Below, piece by piece: positions 16,845 to 25,182 of a DNA stretch of 38,588 bases. The position numbers and the translations under genes are program-made. Source of the DNA: Flavobacterium psychrophilum (GTDB lineage: Bacteria; Bacteroidota; Bacteroidia; Flavobacteriales; Flavobacteriaceae); contig CAMBZB010000021.1 of the NCBI GenBank assembly GCA_945872245.1, positions 1 through 38,588 on the forward strand, read 5' to 3'. Position 1 is the stretch's first letter, and every line of letters starts with the position of its first letter. The notes under the pieces were generated by a model. It searched no databases. It was not told the origin of the DNA and saw only the letters and a list, made by a program, of their open reading frames with translations.

Positions 16845-17681
16845 ATGAATTATATAAAACATCTATCAGGATTTTTCGAAAAAGTTTCAATTGATTTTGA
16901 ATTAAATCCAACACACATTAGTCTATACATGGCGGTTTTCCAATTATGGAATCAAAATCGATTTCAAAATCCAATTGGGATTTCACGAGATGAATTAATG
17001 CGTATTAGTAAAATTTCTTCAACAGCAACTTTCCATAAGTGCATAAAAGAACTCTCCACAAAGGGATATGTCATTTACAGTCCTTCTTTCAATCCATTCA
17101 AAGGCTCAACTCTCGAAGTCATCAACTTGGATTACTATACTAAACCAATCAAAAAAAAGGAAGTTAGAAAGTTAAAAAGTTTATCAAAAAATGAACAAGT
17201 TATTGAACAAGTTACTGAACAAGCTTTAAACAAGTATCAAACAAGCTCTAAACATGTACCTTATATAAACAATACAAACAATATAAACATTGTAAACGAG
17301 CACAATCAAAAAAATGAAGTTGAAAATCAAAAAAATATTGAAATTGAAACGCTTTTAGATGCTGAAAAAAATGCCAAAAAAAAGTTGCGCGAAAAAAAAG
17401 GTACAGAACAAATTCCACCAGATTGGGAAATAGTTATGGTTTTTTTTAAAGACAAGCAAATTCCATTGATTGAAGGCGAAAAATTCTACAATCATTTTCA
17501 AAGCAACGGTTGGCTCGTTGGCGGAAAATCAAAAATGAAAGACTGGAAAGCTGCAGCTAGAAATTGGATTCTTAACGCTGAAAAATTTACCAACAAAACC
17601 CGTCATCCTGAGCTTGTCGAAGGACTAAAACCAAACCATTTGCACACACCTAATTTTAAAAACTATGCCGAACCATTGTAA
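16845..17681 (+). CDS. Winged-helix replication initiator-like protein
   Basis: 278 residues, cytoplasmic. N-terminal winged helix (about 1-95: LNPTHISLYMAVFQLWNQN, GISRDELMRISKISSTATFHKCIKEL), a low-complexity E/Q/N/K-rich linker (about 105-185), and a C-terminal module (about 190-250) with NGWLVGGKSKMKDWKAAARNWI, as in phage and mobile-element replication proteins of the DnaD/O type. It overlaps the DnaC-like gene by 17 bases, the same initiator-loader pairing as lambda O and P. The gene contains an iteron-like array and, near its 3' end, a REP-like insertion encoding HPELVEG. Such genes are often labelled 'transcriptional regulator'; initiation is the better reading given the neighbour. 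Confidence 0.75.
   Translation: MNYIKHLSGFFEKVSIDFELNPTHISLYMAVFQLWNQNRFQNPIGISRDELMRISKISSTATFHKCIKELSTKGYVIYSPSFNPFKGSTLEVINLDYYTKPIKKKEVRKLKSLSKNEQVIEQVTEQALNKYQTSSKHVPYINNTNNINIVNEHNQKNEVENQKNIEIETLLDAEKNAKKKLREKKGTEQIPPDWEIVMVFFKDKQIPLIEGEKFYNHFQSNGWLVGGKSKMKDWKAAARNWILNAEKFTNKTRHPELVEGLKPNHLHTPNFKNYAEPL
17193..17256 (+). repeat. Iteron-like AACAAG array, candidate replication origin
   Basis: AACAAG occurs at 17194, 17206, 17218, 17229 and 17240, with a sixth variant AACATG at 17251. Spacings are 12, 12, 11, 11 and 11 bases, about one helical turn. The last spacings are not multiples of three, so the hexamer is read in different codon phases (EQ, NK, QTS) and the repeat is not a by-product of a peptide repeat. 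A very AT-rich stretch with further AAACAAT-type repeats follows (about 17260-17360), as expected of an unwinding element. Origin function is inferred. Confidence 0.5.
17602..17625. repeat. REP-like sequence inserted in the replication gene (HPELVEG)
   Basis: The core TGAGCTTGTCGAAG (17609-17622) is identical to the reverse complement of the right inner arm of the MITE-like element at 29630-29650. In frame it yields HPELVEG, a peptide known to mark translated repeat insertions in many unrelated bacterial proteins. Confidence 0.75.
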
Positions 17682-18318
17682 AATAATTACAGATACTTAT
17701 GAAATTAAAGACAATTTAAAAAACTACGATTTCAACAAATGCCTTGACTTCATTGAGTACCATGGAAAACTTCTTTACGGCCAAGCCTTCAAAGTCTGTG
17801 AGGAAGATAAACACACCATCTTCAAATTAATTATTTATATGATAAAAGATGAAGAAACAGCTCTTAAACAGCAAATAAACTTATCTAAAGGTATTTTGTT
17901 GTCTGGACCAATTGGTTGCGGTAAAACCTCTTTAATGCATCTCATAAAGCCTTTTTCTACATCGGATTACAAAATCAAAACTTGCAGAGAGATTTCTTTT
18001 GAGTTTGCCAAAAATGGTTACGAAGCAATAAATAACTTCACCCAAAAGCAAAACTTCCAATCTAAACTAACTGGCTATTGTTTTGATGATTTAGGAACAG
18101 AACAGCAAATAAAACATTTCGGCAACGATTGCAATGTAATGGCTGAAATACTCATAAGTCGCTATGAACAGTTTGTTGATAATAAATCAATTACTCACAT
18201 TACAACAAATCTTTCTGCTACTGAAATTGAAAAAGTGTATGGAAATAGACTTCGATCGCGAATGAGAAGCATGTTTAATCTTATCACTTTTCCACCTAAA
18301 TCAAAAGACAAACGTTAA
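17665..18318 (+). CDS. DnaC-like AAA+ ATPase (helicase loader)
   Basis: 217 residues. Walker A is GPIGCGKTS (residues 81-89), Walker B is CFDDLGTE (from 139), a sensor I is in ITHITTNLS, and an arginine-rich tail follows (YGNRLRSRMRSMFN). This is the pattern of DnaC/IstB-type loaders that place the replicative helicase on DNA. The start overlaps the end of the initiator-like gene by 17 bases, implying translational coupling. No transposase is adjacent, so an IstB role is unlikely. A decayed copy of its 3' third lies at 18992-19173. Confidence 0.88.
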   Translation: MPNHCKIITDTYEIKDNLKNYDFNKCLDFIEYHGKLLYGQAFKVCEEDKHTIFKLIIYMIKDEETALKQQINLSKGILLSGPIGCGKTSLMHLIKPFSTSDYKIKTCREISFEFAKNGYEAINNFTQKQNFQSKLTGYCFDDLGTEQQIKHFGNDCNVMAEILISRYEQFVDNKSITHITTNLSATEIEKVYGNRLRSRMRSMFNLITFPPKSKDKR

Positions 18319-18327
18319 AACAAAATA

Positions 18328-18981
18328 ATGAAACAAATAAACACATTCTGGAACTGGTTTCAAGACAACGAAGAAACCATAAACAATGCAATACTTCTCG
18401 GAATCAATACCAAAGAAGTATTGTACCACCTCAACAGGAACTATAGCTATATTTCAAAAAGAATCGGCTTTCTAATCGTTGGTCCATCAAAAAACCAAAA
18501 CAAATACACCATCATTTTCACATCTGATGGGTATCGAAAACTTTTTCCTAAACTCATAGCTTTAGAAAACCAAGCACCTCAGCTTCGATTTTTCATTCCA
18601 CAAGCATTTGTAAAGCCTATTCACGACAAAACACTTTACCTGACAGGGAATGACGAACCCTATATTTTTAAAAATCTCAAAATCAAAATAAGCCAATTGT
18701 ATATGTCCTTGGTTGATTACAATATCTCAAGCAAACAACTAAAAATTAACATCTATATACCAGGCTATGATAGAATCAAAGACTGTGAAGAGGTTGAAAT
18801 TGACTTGAAATATCTGGTGATGGAAGTAATCGGTGAAATAGCCTTCAGAAAACACATTAAAAACTTAGAATTCCTTGATCTGCCCCAAGCAAATATTGGT
18901 CTTTTATGTTTGATAGAACTTCCTGAATACATTGATTATTTATATAGGATAAACTCAAGAGGTAAAACATTAAAAATATAG
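18328..18981 (+). CDS. Unidentified 217-residue protein of the element (FWNWF start)
   Basis: Nine bases after the ATPase gene. No signal peptide or membrane helix. It begins MKQINTFWNWFQDNEE and continues with alternating strands and helices (ISKRIGFLIVGP, TIIFTSDGYRKLFPKL, APQLRFFIPQAF, LKINIYIPGYDRI, then a long helix VMEVIGEIAFRKHIKNLEF). The layout recalls a loosely defined group of bacterial proteins with an N-terminal FWxWF and a DG...FP...AP.L motif whose function is not known to me. As the last intact gene between the ATPase and its remnant it may be cargo. Sense is not obvious from neighbours; toxin, immunity or regulatory roles cannot be separated. Confidence 0.7.
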   Translation: MKQINTFWNWFQDNEETINNAILLGINTKEVLYHLNRNYSYISKRIGFLIVGPSKNQNKYTIIFTSDGYRKLFPKLIALENQAPQLRFFIPQAFVKPIHDKTLYLTGNDEPYIFKNLKIKISQLYMSLVDYNISSKQLKINIYIPGYDRIKDCEEVEIDLKYLVMEVIGEIAFRKHIKNLEFLDLPQANIGLLCLIELPEYIDYLYRINSRGKTLKI

Positions 18982-18991
18982 AATAGTTTAA

Positions 18992-19173
18992 ACAGCGGCT
19001 GAGGTATTAATCAGCCGTTACGAACAATTCGTGGTAAACCATTCCTTACAAATGTTGCAAACAACTTATCAGCAACAGAAATTGAAAAACTTTATGGCAA
19101 TAGCTACGGTTCCAGAATGCGACAAATGTTTAATTTGGTAAGCTTTATGCCAAATTCAATAGATAAACGATAA
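18992..19173 (+). pseudogene. Remnant of a second DnaC-like ATPase, 3' end only
   Basis: From 18995 the frame reads AAEVLISRYEQFVVNHS, matching MAEILISRYEQFVDNKS of the intact ATPase. It then shifts by one base near 19046 and reads NNLSATEIEKLYGN ... SRMRQMFNLVSF to a stop at 19171-19173, matching the intact C-terminus. A stop at 18989 closes the 5' side. The copy is clearly diverged from the intact gene (for example MPNSIDKR against PPKSKDKR), so it is a relic of a different element's loader rather than a fresh duplication. Confidence 0.88.
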
Positions 19174-19214
19174 CAAATTAAACATTCACGATTTCCAAAA
19201 TTCAAATAATAAAA

Positions 19215-19316
19215 ATGAGTAATTGTTCATCCAAATTACCTTCGATAAAAATGCAAAAGACAAACGATAATCAATTATATTATTTTATTTCAATTACTTC
19301 TATATCATTTAATTAA
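19215..19316 (+). CDS. Very short ORF, possibly the truncated start of a lost element gene
   Basis: ATG at 19215 opens 33 codons (MSNCSSKLPSIKMQKTND...) before TAA at 19314-19316. The first half has a normal hydrophilic composition, but the rest becomes AT-driven low complexity (YYFISITSISFN), as if an original gene was cut here. It follows the ATPase remnant by 41 bases. No family recognised; it may not be translated. The end of recognisable element sequence is around here. Confidence 0.25.
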   Translation: MSNCSSKLPSIKMQKTNDNQLYYFISITSISFN

Positions 19317-19385
19317 ATGTATAGATATAAATCTTTAAATTAATTTAATAAATTTAAATTTTAGCTTTGAAATATAATAAAATCA

Positions 19386-19931
19386 CTACCTCAACTCCAA
19401 GACTATTGAACTGTTTTTAAGGATGGGCACCCCTAACCCAATCGATTGGGATTTCACTTTTCCTACCCCTTTTATTTTTACACGCAATCCCTTATTTTCC
19501 AATAAAGCTATAGCATCCATTCCTGACATTTCCTTCAGGTTTGGGATCGTGTTTTTTTCGTTTTGGTACTTGGTGTAATAGGCATTGTAATTCTTTTCTT
19601 GACTGTAAATATTCTTGTTGGTGTTGGTAATGGTATTTGACGAGGGGGAATCTGTAAATATCTTTTGGGCAATTCTTTTAAAAACGGGAGCTGCTACATC
19701 AACTCCGTAAAAATTACCGTTTATCGTACTAGGTTTATGCACCACAACAATACAAGTATATTTAGGTTTATCCACCGGAAAGAAACCTACAAAAGAAGAA
19801 ATGTAGTGCTTATCTGCTCCACCATTAACGCCATAATTTCCTTGTGCAGTACCAGTTTTACCAGCCATAGAAAAATCTTTAGAATAAATACTTTTAGCCG
19901 TTCCTCATTTAACCACCCCAACAACTTTATT
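19386..19931 (-). pseudogene. ftsI: Truncated ftsI / PBP transpeptidase fragment with PASTA domain
   Basis: On the minus strand, MAGKTGTAQ (19842-19868) is the KTG box of a class B penicillin-binding protein, followed by YISSFVGFFPVDKPKY, a linker, and a C-terminal PASTA domain (IPNLKEMSGMDAIALLENKG...) ending at 19386. Upstream homology continues (VVGVVK, stop TGA at 19905-19907, GTAKSIYSKDFS) to about 19931 and then fades. The serine (SxxK) and SxN boxes and the whole N-terminus are missing. It cannot be a working enzyme; an intact ftsI must lie elsewhere. It is likely a duplicate scrap left by rearrangement at the element border. Confidence 0.87.
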
Positions 19932-20837
19932 GTCAATACATATCAAAAGAATGCAAATCGTATGATTTTGAGCTTTTTCTGTTATTTGTAATTTAAACAA
20001 ATTTAAGTTATTTCAAATAAAATGAGAACCAGATGGTGAACCAAATAAAAACTTACTTTTAGGCCACCGGAACAATGTAAAATACTATAAATAAAAAGAT
20101 TGAATAGAATTGAGATCTTTCATTTTTGTACTCATTTAGTGCGACGCTATTATTCGTAATTCGCTGGCGAGTTATTATATGTTTATTTAACTAAGCCAAT
20201 TGGACTGCTTTCTCTTTAAAAGCTTTGTAAAAAATTTTCCAGACTTGTTTGATAGGGTGAAATTAAGATTATTTCTTAACTTTCTGTGATGGCTAAATTA
20301 GTATATCCAACAAAAAATTGATGAAATTTTGTCTTTACAAAGCATTGGTTCTGTTTATTGGTTAGCAAAACATATTTACTTAACCTTTGCTTTATTTTCA
20401 TATGAAAGTAAATTTAGAAAATTGAATAATTTAACAAAGCAATTATCAAAATTAGTCTATGCTATATTTATGTTTTATGTTGCAATTCGTAAAATGGATT
20501 TTCTTAGAGATTGTAATACTTTTAATCAAATTGAGAACCCGATTATTTACGCCGATTTTCTATAGTCCGTTTTGTTTTGAGAAGGGCATTAACAATTATT
20601 TTTGATATAAGTACAGCTACAAAATTTTGTCACAAATAAATCCACGAAAAACAAATGGCTTTATATGCATTGATTAACATTTAATTAAGTCTATTTAATG
20701 TATTCTTTTTTATAGATTTAATTACATAATCTAGCGCATTACCCCCTTTATAAAGTCTATAAATCCCCTATCCTCTTAATTGAATTTTTCTAATTTGCGT
20801 TGAAATTTAATTCATCAATAACAAGTATAACCAAGCA
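19932..20837. other. Gene-poor decayed interval before the polysaccharide locus
   Basis: About 900 AT-rich bases with no convincing gene. One open frame at 20329-20565 (78 codons from TTG, no clear ribosome site, hydrophobic/aromatic-rich) has homologue-like composition, and its frame continues upstream to a stop near 20300, so it may be the tail of a broken gene. The last 120 bases before 20838 hold the probable promoter of the lyase gene: TAATTTG at 20791-20797 is one base short of TAnnTTTG, preceded by AT-rich stretches around two CCCCT blocks (20742 and 20764). No hairpin terminator was found. Confidence 0.55.
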
Positions 20838-23800
20838 ATGAAAAAAAAATATGTTTCACACATATTAATAATTGTAATTTCTCTTTTATCTTTTTCCAAT
20901 TATGCTCAAAGTAACATCGTTACTTTAAAAGCATTGTCAGGAGGTACGGAAGGAAATTCAACGTTTACGGATACTTCTACTTTAAGTATTAGTACTTCCG
21001 GTGTTGTCTCCTACAGTAATAGTAATTCCTTTGATGATTGGGGGGTTACGGCATCGACAGTTACGCAATCAGGTGCTTTAAATAAAACTTTTGCTTTAAC
21101 TATTGGAGGTATGTCAACTGTAAATACAACCGAAGGAAAAAATTATGGCCAAAAATTAACAGATGGAGGCATAGATAGAGCATCAGATGGTGCCTTAGGA
21201 ATACGTTCTGGATTAGGCGGAGGTATAGAGATTAATGAAGGACTTCATTTTGGCTTAGATTTAACCAATTTGAGTACCATCGCTTCCATCCAAATAACAA
21301 AGATATATGTGACGATGGCTGCTGGTGTAAACGAAAGTGGCGTGGTGGTTAGCAGAATAAATCCTTCAAAACGAATTGTTTTTGGAAATAGTGGTACCCC
21401 AGGCGTCAATTTTACAGTGAGCGATACAGAAACAGCTATTGATGTTTCTTCATTCAGTTTGTTTGGTTCTGGTGGTTCAAAAAACACAGATTTGGTAGCT
21501 ATATTCAACAATTCAATAACGGCGAATAATTTTAGAATCACTAAAATAGAATTAAAAGTTGTTTCTAATTCTTTTAATCTTCCAACAATTACTAGTACGG
21601 CTCATCCTCGATTACTGTTGAAAGCTGGGGGAGAAGCCTTAATTCAATCGTTAATCAACTCTTCGCCTGAACATAATAAATCACACGATTATATCATTGA
21701 AACTGCCAATTCTTTTTTGACTGCAGCTACCATTGTAAAACCTGTAAATGCTACACGAGTTTTAGAGGAGGCTAGAAAAGCAATAGAAGAAATCTTCTTT
21801 TTGTCCTACGCCTATAGAATGACCAAGGAAACAAAATATTTAATACAAGCTGAAAAAGTTATTAATGACGTTTGCAATTGGGACAACTGGATTACTTATT
21901 CCTTAGATACTTCCGAGATGACCTTTGCAGTAGCTATTGGATATGACTGGTTGTACAATGATTTAACTGCTGCGACCAGACAGAAAGCAAGAGAAAAAAT
22001 AATGAATTACGGATTTAAAACCCAAAAAACAAAGTCTTTTTGGAATTCAACCTCCAACTGGAATCAAGTATGCATAGGGGCTTTAGCTTGTTCAGCTCTT
22101 GCTATTTATGGTGATGGAACTTCTGAAATGAATACAGAGGCTGCTTTTGTTTTGAATAATGTAATTGCAAAAAATCCAAACTCTATAAATACCTATATGG
22201 ATGGCATTTATCCCGAAGGGCCAATGTATTGGAGTTATGGTACTACCTACCAAGTTTTAATGTTGTCTGCTTTAGAAGGTGTATTTGGACAAAATCACGA
22301 AGTTATCAACCGTCTTACCTACACCCCAGGCTTTTTAAAATCGGCTGAATATATGCAATACGTAACTGGTCCGACCTCATTATATTTTAATTATAGTGAC
22401 AGTACAGCCAAAAGAATACCGCTACCGGCGACTTTGTGGATGGCCAAAAAAGCCAACAAACCAGAATGGTTGACCGAAGAAAAAAAACTAATGCAAAATG
22501 GCACCTATGCCAGTAACTTCGGAAGCAGGTATATGCTTCCTTTAGCCCTCATTTATGGTTTAGACATTCCATTAGGCGATTTGCCAGATCCTCAAGAGAA
22601 ATTATGGAGTGGAAACGGAACCAATCCATTAGCATTAGTACGTACCGATTGGAAAGGATCTTTGGGTAAATATATGGGAATAAAGGGAGGAACACCCACC
22701 TATAGTCACGGCCAAATGGATGGAGGCTTTTTTATCTACGATTCTCAAGGAATTCGCTGGGGTATGGACTTTGGAAAATACGACTATGATGCACAAGGAA
22801 CATTAAATGGTAATGATTTTTCACAAACTGGAGATCGCTGGAAAATTTTCAGAGTAGCCAATACAAGTCAAAATACCATTTCAATCAAGAAAGCAACCGA
22901 AACAGCTTGGCAATACCATAACGTAAAAGGTATGGCTACTATTGATGAATGGTATGATACTACAGCCAAGAGAGGTGCTAAAGTCAATATGATCAGTTTG
23001 TTGGGATTAAACAATGAACTCCTTGCCGCCAATAGAAGCGCTTATCTGGTTGATGATTCCTACTTTGAAGTAAAAGACTATATCAGCAATGGCGCATCAG
23101 ATATTAATTTATACTGGAATATGGTTACCCGATCCATAATAGAAACCGTTAGCCCAACACAATTGCGTTTGACACAAGGTGGAAAAAGAGTGCTACTTGA
23201 AGTAGTTAGTTCCAATCCAGCCGTTACTTTTACAATGGCTACGAATCGTTCTACAGACCCTGTCGATTATAATCCTGCCGCTATTACCGATAGTAAAAAT
23301 CCAGGAACGGTGATGATTGGATTTGAAGCGAATATCCCAGCAAATAATGAGGTAACTTTTACGGTAACCATCAAGGATGATGCAGAACTTCCTCCATCGT
23401 CAGTAGAACCCATAAATCATATCGTGTTAGACCTTCCAACACCAACAACTGGGCGGGTAGGCAATTTCCTTTTGTCTGACACTTCTGAATTTCATATTGA
23501 TACCGATGGCGATGCCAGTATTGGTGGAGAATCGCTAACCTATGCTTGGAGAGTCAATGGTGAAACCAATATAAATAACGCTGATAATACTAAATTCTTT
23601 TTCAGATGGACCGGAATGGCTACTACTAATGTAACCGAAGGAGCCGATTATGGTGCATTATTAACTTCCTCTGGTATGGATCGTACTAGCGATGGTCGAT
23701 TAGGTGTTCGCGGTGGAGTAAGTACAGGAATAGACCCAAACGAAGGATTCAATCTTGGTTTTGATCTTTCTTTTTTGCCCAATACTGTGCAATTGCAATT

Positions 23801-24359
23801 GGTAAAAGTGGGCGTTAGCGATGTTTCGGGCAATAGAATAGGTGAGATAGTAAACAGAAAAAATACGTCTAAAAGAATCACTTTTGGTGGTAGTTCATCA
23901 ACAGCAAGCATTAAATTTTCCTCTGGCAGAGGCGATGTCAATGTAGAAAATTTAAATATCAAATTAACAGGTGGGATAACAGATTACGATGTAGCCTCTT
24001 TAATTAGTAATGGAGGCACGGGGGGATTCCGAATGAACAAATTCGTTTTCAAAATTATCGATAGCGGAAGTCTAAGTTCCGAATCTTTTACAATAGACAA
24101 TCTTAATCCATTAATCATTTATCCTAATCCTTTTTCAGATAGTATTACACTGCAAAACAGAACTGGTTTAACTAACGATTGTAATGTAAAAATTTACGCT
24201 TTAAACGGCACAGCGGTGTTCAATAAAACGTACAGCGGCACCGAAGCGAATCAGAATATAAAAATAGATTTAAAAACCTTACCTCAAGGAACCTATTTAG
24301 TACAGCTAAAAAAGGATCAGGAAATCACAACAAGAAAAATCATAAAAACAACAAATTAA
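20838..24359 (+). CDS. Secreted heparinase II/III-like polysaccharide lyase, flanked by two copies of a novel domain
   Basis: 1173 residues. Signal peptide (to about 23, SNYAQ); novel beta-rich domain copy 1 (about 25-250); an alpha/alpha toroid as in heparinase II/III and alginate lyases (about 252-580: AHPRLLLKAG, YDWLYNDL, SNWNQVCIGALA, YPEGPMYWSYGTTYQ); a heparinase II/III-like beta-sandwich (about 589-850, with SHGQMDGGFFIYDSQGIRWGMDFG); novel domain copy 2 (about 858-1080); and a T9SS type A sorting domain (about 1090-1173, IIYPNPF ... GTYLVQL). It should be exported to the cell surface and cleave a uronate-containing polysaccharide by beta-elimination. The substrate cannot be read from sequence. 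It heads the locus and is followed after 22 bases by another gene with the same domain. Confidence 0.88.
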   Translation: MKKKYVSHILIIVISLLSFSNYAQSNIVTLKALSGGTEGNSTFTDTSTLSISTSGVVSYSNSNSFDDWGVTASTVTQSGALNKTFALTIGGMSTVNTTEGKNYGQKLTDGGIDRASDGALGIRSGLGGGIEINEGLHFGLDLTNLSTIASIQITKIYVTMAAGVNESGVVVSRINPSKRIVFGNSGTPGVNFTVSDTETAIDVSSFSLFGSGGSKNTDLVAIFNNSITANNFRITKIELKVVSNSFNLPTITSTAHPRLLLKAGGEALIQSLINSSPEHNKSHDYIIETANSFLTAATIVKPVNATRVLEEARKAIEEIFFLSYAYRMTKETKYLIQAEKVINDVCNWDNWITYSLDTSEMTFAVAIGYDWLYNDLTAATRQKAREKIMNYGFKTQKTKSFWNSTSNWNQVCIGALACSALAIYGDGTSEMNTEAAFVLNNVIAKNPNSINTYMDGIYPEGPMYWSYGTTYQVLMLSALEGVFGQNHEVINRLTYTPGFLKSAEYMQYVTGPTSLYFNYSDSTAKRIPLPATLWMAKKANKPEWLTEEKKLMQNGTYASNFGSRYMLPLALIYGLDIPLGDLPDPQEKLWSGNGTNPLALVRTDWKGSLGKYMGIKGGTPTYSHGQMDGGFFIYDSQGIRWGMDFGKYDYDAQGTLNGNDFSQTGDRWKIFRVANTSQNTISIKKATETAWQYHNVKGMATIDEWYDTTAKRGAKVNMISLLGLNNELLAANRSAYLVDDSYFEVKDYISNGASDINLYWNMVTRSIIETVSPTQLRLTQGGKRVLLEVVSSNPAVTFTMATNRSTDPVDYNPAAITDSKNPGTVMIGFEANIPANNEVTFTVTIKDDAELPPSSVEPINHIVLDLPTPTTGRVGNFLLSDTSEFHIDTDGDASIGGESLTYAWRVNGETNINNADNTKFFFRWTGMATTNVTEGADYGALLTSSGMDRTSDGRLGVRGGVSTGIDPNEGFNLGFDLSFLPNTVQLQLVKVGVSDVSGNRIGEIVNRKNTSKRITFGGSSSTASIKFSSGRGDVNVENLNIKLTGGITDYDVASLISNGGTGGFRMNKFVFKIIDSGSLSSESFTIDNLNPLIIYPNPFSDSITLQNRTGLTNDCNVKIYALNGTAVFNKTYSGTEANQNIKIDLKTLPQGTYLVQLKKDQEITTRKIIKTTN

Positions 24360-24381
24360 TAATCACTTAAAATCAAACATT

Positions 24382-25119
24382 ATGAAAAAAAATATATTAA
24401 AAAATGGTATAGCAGTAGCCATGTTGGTTCTAGTCGGAACTGCTTACAGTCAAAGTAACACCATACGGTTGACATCAGCGGCAGGCGGATCTGAAGGATT
24501 CGAGCTGAGTTCCGATGATTCTAAATTGAGTATTGACGCGGCAGGTGCTGTAAGTTATGTGTTAGATGGCGGTGTGGCAGGCCCTGATTATACCATTACT
24601 ACTGGCGGGGTAAACTTAGCAGGAGCTTTCGGCAAAAATATAATAATTCGATTACAGGCTGCAAGTGCAATAGATCAAAAAGCAGGAAGTTCTTATGGTG
24701 CAATAACAACGTTGGCAGGTATCGACAGAGCAAATTCTGGAGATATTGGGGTACGACCTGCTTCTGGTAATACAAATGGAGGAATAGACAATGGAGAAGG
24801 GCTAGTATTTGGGTTTAACCTTGCCGGTTGGCCTACAACTGTAACGATACAAATAACTAAAATTTACTTTTCCACATTTGGTGCTGCTGAAACTGCGGTT
24901 GTAATAAACAGACAGGATACTAGTAAAAAACTAGACATTACCGGTCCTTCTTCTGGTACTAATTTTATAAAAGATGTATCTAGTTTAGGAATTTATGTTA
25001 CAGGTGGATCTACGCAGTATGATATGCTTTCTATTTTTAATAATTCGCTAACTCCTCAGAATTGGAGAGTCACAAATATTGAATTTAAATTAATAGATTC
25101 TTCGTCTAAAAAAGGGTAA
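24382..25119 (+). CDS. Secreted single-copy protein of the novel domain, lacking a sorting domain
   Basis: 245 residues: signal peptide (to about 24, GTAYSQ) and one copy of the roughly 200-residue domain found in the flanking genes (SYGAITTLAGIDRANSGDIGVR, GGIDNGEGLVFGFNL, IYFSTFGAAETAVVINRQDTSKK, WRVTNIEFKLID). It ends a few residues after the domain (SSSKKG), exactly where its neighbours continue into a T9SS sorting domain. It therefore should remain periplasmic or be carried by another protein, or it has lost its tail. No catalytic signature is seen. A sugar-binding role is inferred from its place next to the lyase. Confidence 0.8.
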   Translation: MKKNILKNGIAVAMLVLVGTAYSQSNTIRLTSAAGGSEGFELSSDDSKLSIDAAGAVSYVLDGGVAGPDYTITTGGVNLAGAFGKNIIIRLQAASAIDQKAGSSYGAITTLAGIDRANSGDIGVRPASGNTNGGIDNGEGLVFGFNLAGWPTTVTIQITKIYFSTFGAAETAVVINRQDTSKKLDITGPSSGTNFIKDVSSLGIYVTGGSTQYDMLSIFNNSLTPQNWRVTNIEFKLIDSSSKKG

Positions 25120-25146
25120 TATAAAATAAAAAAAGTCAGAAATTAA

Positions 25147-25174
25147 CAATCATTTAAAAACAATCATTTAAAAA
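25147..25174 (+). repeat. Tandem 14-bp repeat in the leader of the third novel-domain gene
   Basis: CAATCATTTAAAAA occurs twice back to back (25147-25160, 25161-25174) just before ACAAACATTATGAAAAAA. The gene at 24382 has a closely similar leader (AATCACTTAAAATCAAACATT then ATGAAAAAA), so the leader was duplicated along with the gene. Confidence 0.8.
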
Positions 25175-25182
25175 CAAACATT

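Noticed and set aside
17665..18318. IstB-type transposition helper
   Set aside because: No IstA transposase or IS21 ends nearby; overlap with an initiator-like gene favours a helicase loader.
18996..19017. 7-bp palindrome CGGCTGA/TCAGCCG as a terminator
   Set aside because: It lies within the recognisable ATPase remnant, codes for conserved residues there and has no T run, so chance is more likely.
20329..20565. 78-codon open frame in the decayed zone
   Set aside because: TTG start without ribosome site, no recognised family, AT-rich surroundings; noted only in the interval entry as a possible gene tail.
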